From the NCBI GenBank assembly GCA_913055825.1, contig CAJXKB010000013.1, forward strand, positions 1 to 50,581: 50,581 nt of DNA. The letters run 5' to 3'. Shown here in pieces: positions 36,375 through 45,073 of this stretch (its first letter is position 1; every line of letters starts with the position of its first letter). The position numbers were made by a program, and so were the translations under genes. Below the pieces are notes generated by a model. The model saw only the letters and a list, made by a program, of their open reading frames with translations, made no database searches and had not been told where the DNA came from. Source of the DNA: an uncultured Bacteroidota bacterium. Lineage in GTDB: Bacteria > Bacteroidota > Bacteroidia > Bacteroidales > F082.

Positions 36375-37643
36375 TTATTCGTCTCTCAATGCCTCCACCG
36401 GTTTAATGCTTACCGCCCGTTTTGCCGGGATAAGTCCGGCAAAAATGCCTGATATAACCAACACGGCCAAAGCGGTTATCCCCACCTTAAAACTGATTTC
36501 GGGATGCAGGAAAAACTGTGAACCGGCCCCGCTGTTTACCATAATTTTATCGATGAGCGACAGCAAGGCCACGCCAATGACCAAGCCAATGTAACCTGCC
36601 AGGGTTGTTAACGTTACCGATTCGAGTATAATTTGTGAAATGATATTCAACGGCGTGGCGCCCAGGGCGCGCTTTACACCGATTTCGCGTGTGCGTTCCT
36701 TAACAATAATCAGCATGATATTACTAACGCCGATGATTCCGGCCAGTAAAGTGCCAATACCCACAATCCACACCAGTCCGTTGATTCCAATGAACAAGCC
36801 ATTCATTTTTTTAAATTCTTTTTCCACATTAAAGTGTCCGATGGCCTGTGTGTCTTTTGGGTTGATATGATGCCGTTTTTTCATTAAAGCTAACACTTTT
36901 TCTTCAGCTATGGATGCAGGGACATTATCAGCCGAAGTGATTGCGAACCAAAAAACCTTGTTTCCGTAATTAAATGTACGTTGCATACTCGAAAAAGGCA
37001 GAAAAATGGAGTTGTTATCACGATCGGCTTGCCCGCCTTTCTTTTTTGATTTAAACAACCCCACTACCTTAAAATAGACACCTTGAATGCGAATGTATTG
37101 TCCTATGGGTTTTTCGTCTGCTTTGAAAAGGTCTTTTACCACTGAAGTACCAATGACCGCTATTTTTCTTTCGTCTTTCACGTCAAGTTGATTGATAAAT
37201 CGACCGGCAGTAATGTCAACAGGATCGATTTTAAAGAAATCGGGATAATCGCCGTAAATATTGTATGCACCGGTTTCTTTTCCCCTTACCACATTACTGG
37301 CTCCATTGTGGCCACCTCCCTGTAACCGGGGTGCTACAAGTTTCACCTCGGTGACATTCCGTCGGATGCCTTCGATGTCATCATTATTAAAAAAGTAGCT
37401 GCGCCCTTGTTTAAAACCCTGATAGGGCATGGAGGTCTTTTGTGCCCACATGAAAAAACTGTTGGTGGCAAAATCTCCAAACCCCTGGTACACGGCATTT
37501 TGCAAACCTCTGCCTGAACCCAGCATAACTACCAGCATAAAAATTCCCCAAAACACACCAAAAGCGGTAAAAAAAGTGCGGACGGGATTCTTTTTTAAAG
37601 CTGTCCAGATTTCGTGCCAGTTGTCCAGGTCAAACAGGTTCAT
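36375..37643 (-). CDS. MacB-like ABC transporter permease (second of pair)
   Basis: The protein has 422 residues with one N-terminal helix, a large periplasmic MacB_PCD domain, and three C-terminal helices (FtsX domain). GVSNIMLIIVKERTREIGVK and RALGATP are the FtsX/MacB signature. It lacks the ATPase domain of E. coli MacB; the ATPase is encoded separately at 38921. It is a paralogue of the neighbouring permease at 37689, so the two probably form a heterodimer. Confidence 0.93.
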   Translation of the reverse strand: MNLFDLDNWHEIWTALKKNPVRTFFTAFGVFWGIFMLVVMLGSGRGLQNAVYQGFGDFATNSFFMWAQKTSMPYQGFKQGRSYFFNNDDIEGIRRNVTEVKLVAPRLQGGGHNGASNVVRGKETGAYNIYGDYPDFFKIDPVDITAGRFINQLDVKDERKIAVIGTSVVKDLFKADEKPIGQYIRIQGVYFKVVGLFKSKKKGGQADRDNNSIFLPFSSMQRTFNYGNKVFWFAITSADNVPASIAEEKVLALMKKRHHINPKDTQAIGHFNVEKEFKKMNGLFIGINGLVWIVGIGTLLAGIIGVSNIMLIIVKERTREIGVKRALGATPLNIISQIILESVTLTTLAGYIGLVIGVALLSLIDKIMVNSGAGSQFFLHPEISFKVGITALAVLVISGIFAGLIPAKRAVSIKPVEALRDE

Positions 37644-37688
37644 CTTATTTTTTGCGTTTTAAGTGATAAGTCAGTGTAGTTCATAATT

Positions 37689-38924
37689 TTATTCATCTCT
37701 CAATGCTTCTATGGGTTTGATGGCGGCGGCCTTCCGTGCCGGGATAAATCCTGCAACGGCGCCGGCAATTATCAGTAAAACCATGGCCAAAATTGCAATA
37801 CTGATGTTGGCTTGTGGGTTTCTGAAAAAGTCGCTCGGAGGCATTATTTTGCTTACCAGTTCCAACAAGCCCACACCGGCCATCAACCCGATATACCCTG
37901 CCATGCTGGTGATAATAACCGACTCGAGTAAAATTAACCCGACAATGGAGCCCGGGGTGGCGCCAAGGGCCTTACGGACACCCACTTCTTTGGTGCGTTC
38001 TTTTACAACGATCATCATGATGTTGCTAACCCCGACAATGCCGGCAATGATGGTTCCGATACCAATAATCCAGATGAAAATACGGATGCCCAGAAAAAGG
38101 TTCATCACTTTTTGGTAATTGTCAAGGTCGTTGTTTATGTGAATAGCTCTTTGGTCAGCGGGGTCGAAATGATGAAAGGCCGCAAATTCTTTGCGTAGCT
38201 TGGTTTCAATGGCTTTGGTTTGATTGAGGGAGGCGTTTCCCACGGTAAACATAACCTGATTCAGATGGTCGGCGCCATTAAAAACACGCTGGGCTGTGGA
38301 AACCGGAATGTACACTTTGCGCATTTCGCGGTTTCCGCCTTTGTCTTCAAAAACGCCAATTATTTTAAAGGGGATACTTCCCACTTCTACATATTTTCCC
38401 AACGCTTTTTCGCCGTTTTTAAACAGGTCTTTACGAACAATATCACCGATCACAATCACTTTGCCAAAATGTTCCATATCGAGACGGTTTAAGAATCGTC
38501 CTTGTGTTATAATAGTGTTTTCCAGATATTTGTGGTCTGGATGAACGGCACGTATATCGTAGGAGCCATAATTGTTTTTATAACTGATTTGTTTGCTGCC
38601 CACATAAAAACGTCCTGAAATATGGTCGATATGTTTGTCAAGGCTTTTGGTGCGTTCATAGTCGCGATTGGTGAACTGAATCCGGCGTCCGGCATTGGTT
38701 CCTTTGTAGGCTTTGGTGGTTTGTCCGGCATACACCCACAGGCTGTTGGTGGCATCATCAGCAAACTGGTGCTGCACTCCGTTTTGCAGCCCCTGTCCCG
38801 ATCCCAGCAGAATAATCAGCATAAAAATACCCCAGGCTACACTAAAGCCCGTGAGGAAAGTACGCAACTTGTTTTTGTTGATAGTACTGAAAATTTCCTG
38901 CCATTTGTCTCTGTCGATAATCAT
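37689..38924 (-). CDS. MacB-like ABC transporter permease (first of pair)
   Basis: The protein has 411 residues and the same topology as its neighbour: one N-terminal helix, a periplasmic MacB_PCD domain and a three-helix FtsX domain with GVSNIMMIVVKERTKEVGVR. Its start overlaps the ATPase stop by 4 bases (ATGA), showing translational coupling. The second permease starts 45 bases after its stop. Such exporters move lipids, lipoproteins or small toxic molecules by mechanotransmission; the substrate is not predictable here. Confidence 0.93.
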   Translation of the reverse strand: MIIDRDKWQEIFSTINKNKLRTFLTGFSVAWGIFMLIILLGSGQGLQNGVQHQFADDATNSLWVYAGQTTKAYKGTNAGRRIQFTNRDYERTKSLDKHIDHISGRFYVGSKQISYKNNYGSYDIRAVHPDHKYLENTIITQGRFLNRLDMEHFGKVIVIGDIVRKDLFKNGEKALGKYVEVGSIPFKIIGVFEDKGGNREMRKVYIPVSTAQRVFNGADHLNQVMFTVGNASLNQTKAIETKLRKEFAAFHHFDPADQRAIHINNDLDNYQKVMNLFLGIRIFIWIIGIGTIIAGIVGVSNIMMIVVKERTKEVGVRKALGATPGSIVGLILLESVIITSMAGYIGLMAGVGLLELVSKIMPPSDFFRNPQANISIAILAMVLLIIAGAVAGFIPARKAAAIKPIEALRDE

Positions 38925-39649
38925 AATGCAACCTCTTCTGAAACAATGGCTTCAAATACTTTTTGTTTCATCTCGCTACCGTTGGCGTCATTTTCAATAA
39001 TGCCGTCTTTCAGATGAATGATGCGGTCAGTTTGTTCGGCAATGTCCTGTTCGTGTGTTACGATAATCATGGTAATGCCTTGCTTGTTGATTTCTCGCAG
39101 CAGCGCCATCACCTCCATGGAAGTTTTGGAGTCGAGTGCACCGGTGGGCTCATCGGCCAGGATAACTTTGGGTTGTGCAATAAGGGCGCGTGCAATGGCC
39201 AGCCGTTGTTTTTGTCCGCCTGAAAGTTCGTTGGGTAAATGTTCTGCCCAAGGTTCCAATCCCATCTTGTCCAGATATTCCAGGGCGATTCGATTACGTT
39301 TTCTCCGACTTACTTTCTGATAATATAGCGGCAAGGCCACATTTTCCATGGCGTTTTTAAATGGGATCAGGTTGAACGACTGGAAAACAAAACCAAGCAT
39401 TTGGTTGCGGTAAAAGGCTGCTTTTTTCTCGCTAAGGTCAGCCATGAGTTTGTTATTCAGATAATATTCTCCCCGGTCGTATGCATCCAGGACGCCAAGG
39501 ATATTTAATAATGTTGATTTTCCGGAACCTGATGAACCCATGATGGAAACCAGTTCGCCGGGCCGAATATGCAAGTTAATCCCTTTCAAAACATGGAGGC
39601 TGTTTTTCCCGGTGACATAAGATTTGTGTATATTTTGAAGTCGGATCAT
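38921..39649 (-). CDS. MacB/LolD-type ABC transporter ATP-binding protein
   Basis: The protein has 242 residues. Walker A is GSSGSGKST (residues 38-46), the signature is LSGGQKQR, and Walker B leads into [12 protein letters not shown], the hallmark of the MacB/LolD/FtsE branch. It powers the two permeases encoded downstream with a periplasmic adaptor. It is the first recognised gene of the four-gene exporter operon. A 60-codon open frame upstream on the same strand ends on its start codon. Confidence 0.96.
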   Translation of the reverse strand: MIRLQNIHKSYVTGKNSLHVLKGINLHIRPGELVSIMGSSGSGKSTLLNILGVLDAYDRGEYYLNNKLMADLSEKKAAFYRNQMLGFVFQSFNLIPFKNAMENVALPLYYQKVSRRKRNRIALEYLDKMGLEPWAEHLPNELSGGQKQRLAIARALIAQPKVILADEPTGALDSKTSMEVMALLREINKQGITMIIVTHEQDIAEQTDRIIHLKDGIIENDANGSEMKQKVFEAIVSEEVAL

Positions 39650-39926
39650 GTCCTTCTGTTTTTGTTGTCTTCCTGATTTATCATGAACTGTGCCAGACTT
39701 TGTAAGTCATTTTTATCAGGATAGTTACAGGTATATACAAAAAATGGTGCTAATTCATAAAAACAGAAAGTGTACGCCAGTCCGACACAAAGTGTGCGAT
39801 TTCGGGCAGGGAATTTTTGACTTTTCATTGAATGGATACACCACAGAAATGATTTGAAAGTTTCGCTCGACCTGATTCCGACAAAATTCTTTTCTTTGCA
39901 TGTTAAAATATTATTAAAACTAAATT

Positions 39927-40133
39927 ATGCTCAAAAAGAAATCAGGAATCAAAAGCCCCTGTATTCATGTATGTACTTTAGATGATGAAAAGGTTTGCAT
40001 GGGTTGCTATCGTAGTGCCGAAGAAATTAGAAGTTGGTTTCTATATACTGATGAACAAAAACTACGAAGTTTGGAAAATGCCGAAATCCGGCGCAGGAAA
40101 AAAGATGAAAATAACGAAAGTCGTTACGTTTAA
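39927..40133 (+). CDS. DUF1289 family protein
   Basis: The protein has 68 residues. KSPCIHVCTLDDEKVCMGC shows the four-cysteine pattern of DUF1289 (Fe-S or zinc binding is suspected for the family), followed by the typical RSAEEIRSWF and a basic C terminus. Function is unknown. It is a single small gene; the 277 bases before it hold no other recognised gene. Confidence 0.88.
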   Translation: MLKKKSGIKSPCIHVCTLDDEKVCMGCYRSAEEIRSWFLYTDEQKLRSLENAEIRRRKKDENNESRYV

Positions 40134-40155
40134 ATCCGTTTTCGATTACTACCTG

Positions 40156-40171
40156 TCTACGAATTCGTAGA
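40156..40171. repeat. Perfect 16-bp palindrome downstream of the DUF1289 gene
   Basis: TCTACGAATTCGTAGA is its own reverse complement, with no spacer. It lies 23 bases after the DUF1289 stop and about 130 bases before the next gene, a place where a dimeric regulator could bind. It is too short and loop-free for a terminator. Confidence 0.6.
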
Positions 40172-40303
40172 ATTTCTAATTGCGTTCAAGGCCAAACATG
40201 ATGCATTCCATTGTTCGTGCGTTATATTATGTTGATTTATATATGTTTATAATGTTTGGCTCAAAAATTGTAAACAACGTACGTCTTTTAAATATTAGAT
40301 AAA

Positions 40304-40627
40304 ATGCTTATTACAGGTATAGCTATTTATGTAGTCATCGCATTCATTATTACGGTTATTGATATCGAACAACCCAGCAGTGAAGGGTTAAAGATTTTGA
40401 TCCTGAGTTTAGTTTTAACTCCTCTTTACAGTTTATTTGTTCTTATTAAAAGAAGACACCATTCTGTAAAAATCCACTATTACTACTGCGAACATTGTGA
40501 TTATGTTTATCCTGTTAAATTAAAGTACTGCCCGGTTTGTGAGGAGAAAGGGATAAAAGTTAAGTTGATAAAATATGAAAGCCCACATAAGCTAACTGAG
40601 TTCTATAAACAGCTAACTCTTGCTTAA
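40304..40627 (+). CDS. Small membrane protein with C-terminal zinc-ribbon motif
   Basis: The protein has 107 residues: two hydrophobic segments (about residues 1-20 and 26-45), a short basic stretch, then YYCEHCDYVYPVKLKYCPVC, two Cys-x2-Cys knuckles of a zinc ribbon on the cytoplasmic side. I do not recognise a named family. It is a single gene with a strong terminator directly after it. The 170-base region before it contains a 16-bp palindrome and no clear promoter box. Confidence 0.75.
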   Translation: MLITGIAIYVVIAFIITVIDIEQPSSEGLKILILSLVLTPLYSLFVLIKRRHHSVKIHYYYCEHCDYVYPVKLKYCPVCEEKGIKVKLIKYESPHKLTEFYKQLTLA

Positions 40628-40653
40628 AAATTGCCCCCTACGGGGCAATTTTT
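40626..40653. terminator. Bidirectional terminator between zinc-ribbon gene and GNAT gene
   Basis: AAAAATTGCCCC pairs perfectly with GGGGCAATTTTT around the loop CTAC, with T-tracts on both strands. It sits directly at the ends of two convergent genes. Confidence 0.9.
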
Positions 40654-41088
40654 TTATATATCTGGAAATTTTCGTTTGGTCAGATAATGAATTCCTTCAA
40701 AGGGTATATATCCCATTTTTTGGAATGCCAGAAAAGATGTTTTATTATAATCTTCTATCAGGCAGGCAGATATTTCAATTCCCTGGTCGTCGAGCCATTG
40801 TTCGGCTGCTTCAACCAATCGGCTGCCGATTCCTTTTTGTCGATATTCATGCATCACAGCTAAACGATTAATCCATCCTTTTCTTCCATCATGAGTTACA
40901 AGAACAACACCGATTTCAACGTCTTTGTTCACAGCAAAAAGAAAAGTGCCATTGCCTCTTTGCATTTCGGCTTCAAGCCGATGACGATTATCGCGTCCAT
41001 TGGGTTTATATGGCAGTCCGGCAGCTTGCCACAAGCTAATGATAATTGGGTAGTCCCCTTCACAATAAGATCGAATATTGATATTCAT
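40654..41088 (-). CDS. GNAT family N-acetyltransferase
   Basis: The protein has 144 residues. The acetyl-CoA-binding motif is RQKGIGSRLVEAAEQWL, preceded by the strand WINRLAVMHEY, and the C-terminal part has YNKTSFLAFQKMGY. The N terminus INIRSYCEGDYPIIISLW is typical of small stand-alone acetyltransferases. The acceptor is unknown. It is a single gene, divergent from the coiled-coil membrane protein gene at 41251. Confidence 0.88.
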   Translation of the reverse strand: MNINIRSYCEGDYPIIISLWQAAGLPYKPNGRDNRHRLEAEMQRGNGTFLFAVNKDVEIGVVLVTHDGRKGWINRLAVMHEYRQKGIGSRLVEAAEQWLDDQGIEISACLIEDYNKTSFLAFQKMGYIPFEGIHYLTKRKFPDI

Positions 41089-41222
41089 CGTAAAATTATT
41101 TAAAACATAAAATTATAAATAAAATGGTTCAAATCAAAAGTATTATAAACAGCTCGAATATAAAACTATGTATATCAAATCATTTATTGCTAATATTTGT
41201 TGCATATACTAATTGAATGTTA

Positions 41223-41230
41223 TAACTTTG
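41223..41230 (+). promoter_or_regulatory. -7 promoter element before the gene at 41251
   Basis: TAACTTTG matches TAnnTTTG exactly and ends 20 bases before the ATG at 41251. It excludes the TTG at 41197 as the start. Confidence 0.5.
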
Positions 41231-41250
41231 CCCAAAAATGTAATAGGAAA

Positions 41251-42177
41251 ATGGAAAATCAAACCAAAAGCACAAATCAGGGTACAAAACCCGCCGCTAA
41301 TAAAGGACTGATTACAGCACTTGTTGTGTTTGTAATTGTTATCATTGGCTTGGCAATCTGGTTATTCAGCGTACAGAGTAACATTAAAAATTTGAAAGCA
41401 GAGAAAGAGGCCCAACGGACTGAGTTAATGTCTGAATTGGATTCTTTAATGAAGGTTCATGAGCAGGTAAAAGCTCAATATGGTGAACTTTCTGACTCGT
41501 TGTCAATGAAGGACAGCATTATAGAAACCAAAGCTAAAGAGATTAAAAAATTAATGTACACCCGTTGGGAGTATTTTAAAATTAAAAAGAAATTGGCTAG
41601 TCTCCAACGTGTTTCGCAGGGATACATTCGCCAGATGGATTCGCTTTATCGGGAGAACAAAAGCCTTAGCATGGAAAATCAGAAAGTTAAAGAAGAAATC
41701 AGGGCTGAAGTTCAAAAAAACAAACAATTGATTAAAAAGCAACACCAATTGTCTGATCAAGTACACCAAGCCAGTATTCTTTCCACTTACAATTATCATG
41801 TAGGGGCCGTTCATGTTACAGGAAGCGGTAGGGAAAGAAAAACTGATAAAATACGAAGAGTAAGCAAAATAAAAATTTGCTTCACACTGGGTGAAAACAG
41901 AATTACCAGTTCGGGAATCAAAAATATTTATGTCAGGATTGCTCAACCCGACAAGAAAATATTGATGGTTAGTAACGACGAACGTTATTCGTTTATGTAC
42001 AATGGAAAGCGTCTTCAGTTCTCAACTATGAAAGCTGTAAAATACGATAACCAACCTGTTGATGTGTGTATGTATTTCAATCGCCGTAAAACTCAGGAAT
42101 TAAAGCCGGGACTGTATCATGTTGATTTCTTTGAGGGAAATGAGAATATCGGCCATGCTACTTTCACATTGAAATAA
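41251..42177 (+). CDS. Membrane-anchored coiled-coil protein of unknown function
   Basis: From the ATG at 41251 the protein has 308 residues. A short Ser/Thr/Lys-rich N terminus is followed by one membrane helix (LITALVVFVIVIIGLAIWLF, about 20-40), about 120 residues of charged coiled coil, and a C-terminal beta-rich domain of about 120 residues starting near VGAVHVTGSG. The domain would face the periplasm if the short basic N terminus stays inside. From memory similar proteins occur widely in Bacteroidota without assigned role. It is a single gene with its own promoter box and terminator. Confidence 0.8.
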   Translation: MENQTKSTNQGTKPAANKGLITALVVFVIVIIGLAIWLFSVQSNIKNLKAEKEAQRTELMSELDSLMKVHEQVKAQYGELSDSLSMKDSIIETKAKEIKKLMYTRWEYFKIKKKLASLQRVSQGYIRQMDSLYRENKSLSMENQKVKEEIRAEVQKNKQLIKKQHQLSDQVHQASILSTYNYHVGAVHVTGSGRERKTDKIRRVSKIKICFTLGENRITSSGIKNIYVRIAQPDKKILMVSNDERYSFMYNGKRLQFSTMKAVKYDNQPVDVCMYFNRRKTQELKPGLYHVDFFEGNENIGHATFTLK

Positions 42178-42195
42178 GATTTTAAAAATATTAAT

Positions 42196-42234
42196 AAAAA
42201 AACGGGTCTGGTAATGTGCCGGACCCGTTTTTTT
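42196..42234. terminator. Bidirectional terminator between the coiled-coil gene and glyS
   Basis: AAAAAAACGGGTCTGG pairs with CCGGACCCGTTTTTTT through one U-G wobble, around the loop TAATGTG. It serves two convergent genes. Confidence 0.9.
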
Positions 42235-42251
42235 ATTGCGCTTGACTTTCT

Positions 42252-43775
42252 CTATTTCGTACGTAGCCGTTCAAAAACAATTCCGGCAATTTTGTCGATT
42301 GCAATTCTTTCCTGCTTCATGCTGTCGCGTTCGCGGATGGTAACCGTATTGTCCGTTAGGGTTTGGTGGTCAACCGTAACACAGTAAGGAGTGCCAATAG
42401 CATCGTGACGACGATAGCGTTTTCCAATGGTGTCTTTTTCTTCGTAAAAGCACATAAAATCAGACTTCAGTCCATCCATAATTTTTCTGGCCTTTTCCGG
42501 TAATCCGTCTTTCTTGGTCAATGGGAAAACTGCAATTTTGAAAGGGGCCAGGAAAGGTGGTAATTTCATCACCACCCGTTCCGATCCGTCTTTTAGTTTT
42601 TCCTCCGTATAAGCATAACTCATCAGGGCCAAAAACATCCGGTCAAGGCCAATTGAAGTTTCAACTACGTAGGGTACATAGCTTTCATTGATTTCCGAAT
42701 CGAAATAACGCAATTTTCTTCCGGAGAATTTTTCATGTGCACTTAAATCGAAATCGGTTCTTGAGTGAATACCTTCCAGCTCTTTAAAACCCATTGGGAA
42801 TTCAAATTCGATATCGGTAGCCGCATTGGCATAGTGTGCCAGTTTTTCATGATCGTGAAAACGAAATCTATTGGCAGGTATTCCCATTGCCGTGTGCCAC
42901 TTCATGCGTTCCCGTTTCCAGTTTTTGAACCATTCCAACTCTGTTCCGGGGCGGACAAAAAACTGCATTTCCATCTGTTCGAATTCGCGCATACGAAAAA
43001 TAAACTGCCTTGCCACAATTTCATTACGAAAAGCTTTTCCGGTTTGAGCAATTCCAAACGGGATTTTCATCCGGGCGGTTTTCTGTACATTCAGATAATT
43101 TACAAAAATCCCCTGAGCTGTTTCCGGGCGTAGATAAATTTGGGAAGCACCATCGGCTGTGGAACCCATTTGGGTGGAAAACATTAGGTTAAATTGGCGG
43201 ACTTTTGTCCAGTTTTTGGAACCTGAAACAGGATCGGCAATGCCCAAATCTTCTATGAGAAGTTTTATTGCCTCCATGTCTTCTTTGTCCATAGCCGAAT
43301 ACAGACGCTTTTTTATTTCTTCTATTTGTTGAATATAACCATTAACACGTGGGTTGGTTTCACGATATTGCTGTTCATCAAACGACTCTCCAAAGCGTTT
43401 CCGGGCTTTTGCAATTTCCTTATTGATTTTTGTTTCGAGCTTGGCCATTACGTCTTCCACAAGTACATCGGCACGATATCGCTTTTTGGAATCTTTGTTG
43501 TCGATCAAAGGGTCACTAAAAGCATCCACATGACCCGATGCTTTCCATATTGTGGGATGCATGAAAATGGCCGAATCGACCCCTACAATGTTTTCGTGCA
43601 TCTGCACCATGGCTTTCCACCAATAGTTGCGGATGTTTTTCTTAAGTTCAACGCCATTGGGGCCATAATCGTAAACTGCACTTAACCCGTCATAAATTTC
43701 ACTCGAAGGAAATACAAAACCGTATTCCTTGGCATGTGCAATAATCTTTTTAAATAAATCTTCCTGTTTTGCCAT
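42252..43775 (-). CDS. glyS: Glycyl-tRNA synthetase (homodimeric class II type)
   Basis: From the ATG at 43775 the protein has 507 residues and starts MAKQEDLFKKIIAHAKEYGF, as in the family; another ATG 33 bases upstream would add an 11-residue tail. Class II motifs are visible: motif 1 around YDYGPNGVELKKNI, motif 2 FRNEIVARQFIFRMREFEQM, and motif 3 SIGLDRMFLALMSYAY. The anticodon-binding domain is at the C terminus. It charges tRNA-Gly. It lies downstream of the small zinc-ribbon gene, with a short hairpin between them. Confidence 0.97.
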   Translation of the reverse strand: MAKQEDLFKKIIAHAKEYGFVFPSSEIYDGLSAVYDYGPNGVELKKNIRNYWWKAMVQMHENIVGVDSAIFMHPTIWKASGHVDAFSDPLIDNKDSKKRYRADVLVEDVMAKLETKINKEIAKARKRFGESFDEQQYRETNPRVNGYIQQIEEIKKRLYSAMDKEDMEAIKLLIEDLGIADPVSGSKNWTKVRQFNLMFSTQMGSTADGASQIYLRPETAQGIFVNYLNVQKTARMKIPFGIAQTGKAFRNEIVARQFIFRMREFEQMEMQFFVRPGTELEWFKNWKRERMKWHTAMGIPANRFRFHDHEKLAHYANAATDIEFEFPMGFKELEGIHSRTDFDLSAHEKFSGRKLRYFDSEINESYVPYVVETSIGLDRMFLALMSYAYTEEKLKDGSERVVMKLPPFLAPFKIAVFPLTKKDGLPEKARKIMDGLKSDFMCFYEEKDTIGKRYRRHDAIGTPYCVTVDHQTLTDNTVTIRERDSMKQERIAIDKIAGIVFERLRTK

Positions 43776-43786
43776 AGATTTTAATT

Positions 43787-43804
43787 TTTCCCCGTAAGGG
43801 GAAA
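43787..43804 (-). promoter_or_regulatory. Short hairpin in the glyS leader
   Basis: TTTCCCC and GGGGAAA form a perfect 7-bp stem around a 4-base loop, ending 11 bases before the glyS ATG. No T-tract follows on the minus strand, so it may affect translation of glyS or separate it from the upstream gene. Confidence 0.45.
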
Positions 43805-43816
43805 TCATCTGTTTTA

Positions 43817-44026
43817 TTAATTGGTGAAAAAATCAACAATGTTTCCAAAAGTGCTGGTTGACCGTTTGTATAACTCGCTATATCCACAGTGTGTACACGA
43901 AATTACTGTGAACTTTTTGTTTTGAACATCAAAAATTTTTGCCAGGAAACCACCAGTTGTCCTGATCTCGTCGATTTCATACTCTTTATTCCCACACTTG
44001 GGACAAACATATTCTCTCTTTTCCAT
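43817..44026 (-). CDS. Small zinc-ribbon protein (zinc_ribbon_13 / COG3478 type)
   Basis: From the ATG at 44026 the protein has 69 residues; the frame is open further upstream but that part is hydrophobic and unrelated. YVCPKCGNKEYEIDEIRTTG and ISCTHCGYSELYKR give two Cys-x2-Cys knuckles with the IRTTGG signature of predicted nucleic-acid-binding zinc ribbons. Function is unknown. It is followed on the same strand by glyS. Confidence 0.85.
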   Translation of the reverse strand: MEKREYVCPKCGNKEYEIDEIRTTGGFLAKIFDVQNKKFTVISCTHCGYSELYKRSTSTFGNIVDFFTN

Positions 44027-44043
44027 AACTTTATTAAAAGAGG

Positions 44044-44051
44044 CAAAAATA
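44044..44051 (-). promoter_or_regulatory. -7 promoter element before the zinc-ribbon gene
   Basis: On the minus strand the box is TATTTTTG, an exact TAnnTTTG match, ending 17 bases before the ATG at 44026. Confidence 0.45.
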
Positions 44052-44132
44052 AACAATAAGCCCGATAAGCAAAAAGCTTTTTCTAAATACACTAAAAATT
44101 AATTGAATACGAAAGTATTTCGATAATATTCT

Positions 44133-44140
44133 TATATTTG
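44133..44140 (+). promoter_or_regulatory. -7 promoter element before tetR
   Basis: TATATTTG matches TAnnTTTG exactly and ends 47 bases before the ATG. A putative operator begins one base after it, over the expected transcription start. Confidence 0.5.
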
Positions 44141-44141
44141 A

Positions 44142-44160
44142 ACGATTAAACTATCATAGT
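44142..44160 (+). promoter_or_regulatory. Putative TetR operator, copy 1 (tetR promoter)
   Basis: ACGATTAAACTATCATAGT is 14/19 identical to each of the two other copies at 44786 and 45074. Its right half contains the palindrome ACTATCATAGT. It directly follows the -7 box, a position suited to autorepression. Confidence 0.5.
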
Positions 44161-44187
44161 CATATTCAAGATAAAAATCATCACGTC

Positions 44188-44766
44188 ATGGATAATACCA
44201 AAGAGAAGATTTTAAACGTAGCTACCCGTATTTTCAGCCGTTTTGGCTTTTACAAAACTTCCATGGATGAAATTGCACGCACGGCACACAAAGCAAAAGG
44301 GTCTCTTTATTACCATTTTGCCAGTAAAGAAGAACTGTTTACCGAGGTGGTGGCACACGAACTTAATAACCTGAAAAAAGAACTGGCTATGGTGGTAACT
44401 GATCCCGAACTAAATGCAAAAGAAAAAATAAAAAAATATCTACTGACACGTATGTCGGTTTTGTACAAAGCTACCAACTACCATGAAACGCTAAAAGCTG
44501 ATTTTTTTGAACATTTTGAATTTGTAGATCATCTGCGCAGTGAGCTGGATCATTGGGAAAAGGAGCAACTGAAAAATATCATTAAACAAGGTGTTGAAAG
44601 CGGTTTCTTCGCCGACCAAAGCGAAAAAATGGATGTGTTGCTGGATGTTTTTATCATGGTACTTAAAGGCTTGGAAATTCCTTTCTTTCTTCAAAATAAA
44701 TACGATGAACTCAGCCCTCATTTCGACGACCTGATTAATATCCTCATAAAAGGTATGGCTGCGTAA
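44188..44766 (+). CDS. TetR/AcrR family transcriptional regulator
   Basis: The protein has 192 residues. The N-terminal helix-turn-helix covers about residues 7-52, with ILNVATRIFSRFGFYKTSMD, then EIARTAHKAKGSLYYHFASK, the recognition helix region of the family. The C-terminal part is an all-helical ligand-binding and dimerisation domain. It is followed on the same strand by a TolC/HlyD/permease export operon, which it probably represses. Three related 19-bp sites around it support autoregulation and control of that operon. Confidence 0.93.
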   Translation: MDNTKEKILNVATRIFSRFGFYKTSMDEIARTAHKAKGSLYYHFASKEELFTEVVAHELNNLKKELAMVVTDPELNAKEKIKKYLLTRMSVLYKATNYHETLKADFFEHFEFVDHLRSELDHWEKEQLKNIIKQGVESGFFADQSEKMDVLLDVFIMVLKGLEIPFFLQNKYDELSPHFDDLINILIKGMAA

Positions 44767-44785
44767 TTTATGAAAAATAATATTG

Positions 44786-44804
44786 ACTAATAAACCATAT
44801 TAGT
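44786..44804 (+). promoter_or_regulatory. Putative TetR operator, copy 2 (after tetR)
   Basis: ACTAATAAACCATATTAGT has perfect 7-bp inverted arms (ACTAATA and TATTAGT) around a 5-base centre. It matches copy 3 at 15 of 19 positions. A -7-like TATATTTC begins at its last base, so the export operon could have a promoter here with a long leader. Confidence 0.55.
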
Positions 44805-45073
44805 ATATTTCTGCAATATTGTCACCTCGCTTAGTCGATTTTGTCGTAATTATTTAGGCGTTGTCAGTTGCATTACAATTATTTTTTGTAATGACATTTT
44901 AAAAAAAATAATTTGGTTTTTTTACACCTTTTATAGTTGTTCCATTTTGAAAGCCCCCTATTGAACAATATTTTTATCTTATTAATATTCAGATAGCAGT
45001 AATGCCTACCGGTTGCTCTTTGGATACAATTATTTAATTGAGCGATATCCATTTTTAAATTTTATATAATATG

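Noticed and set aside
40620-40871. Plus-strand frame opposite the second GNAT gene
   Set aside because: It begins inside the bidirectional terminator and is antisense to a recognised acetyltransferase.
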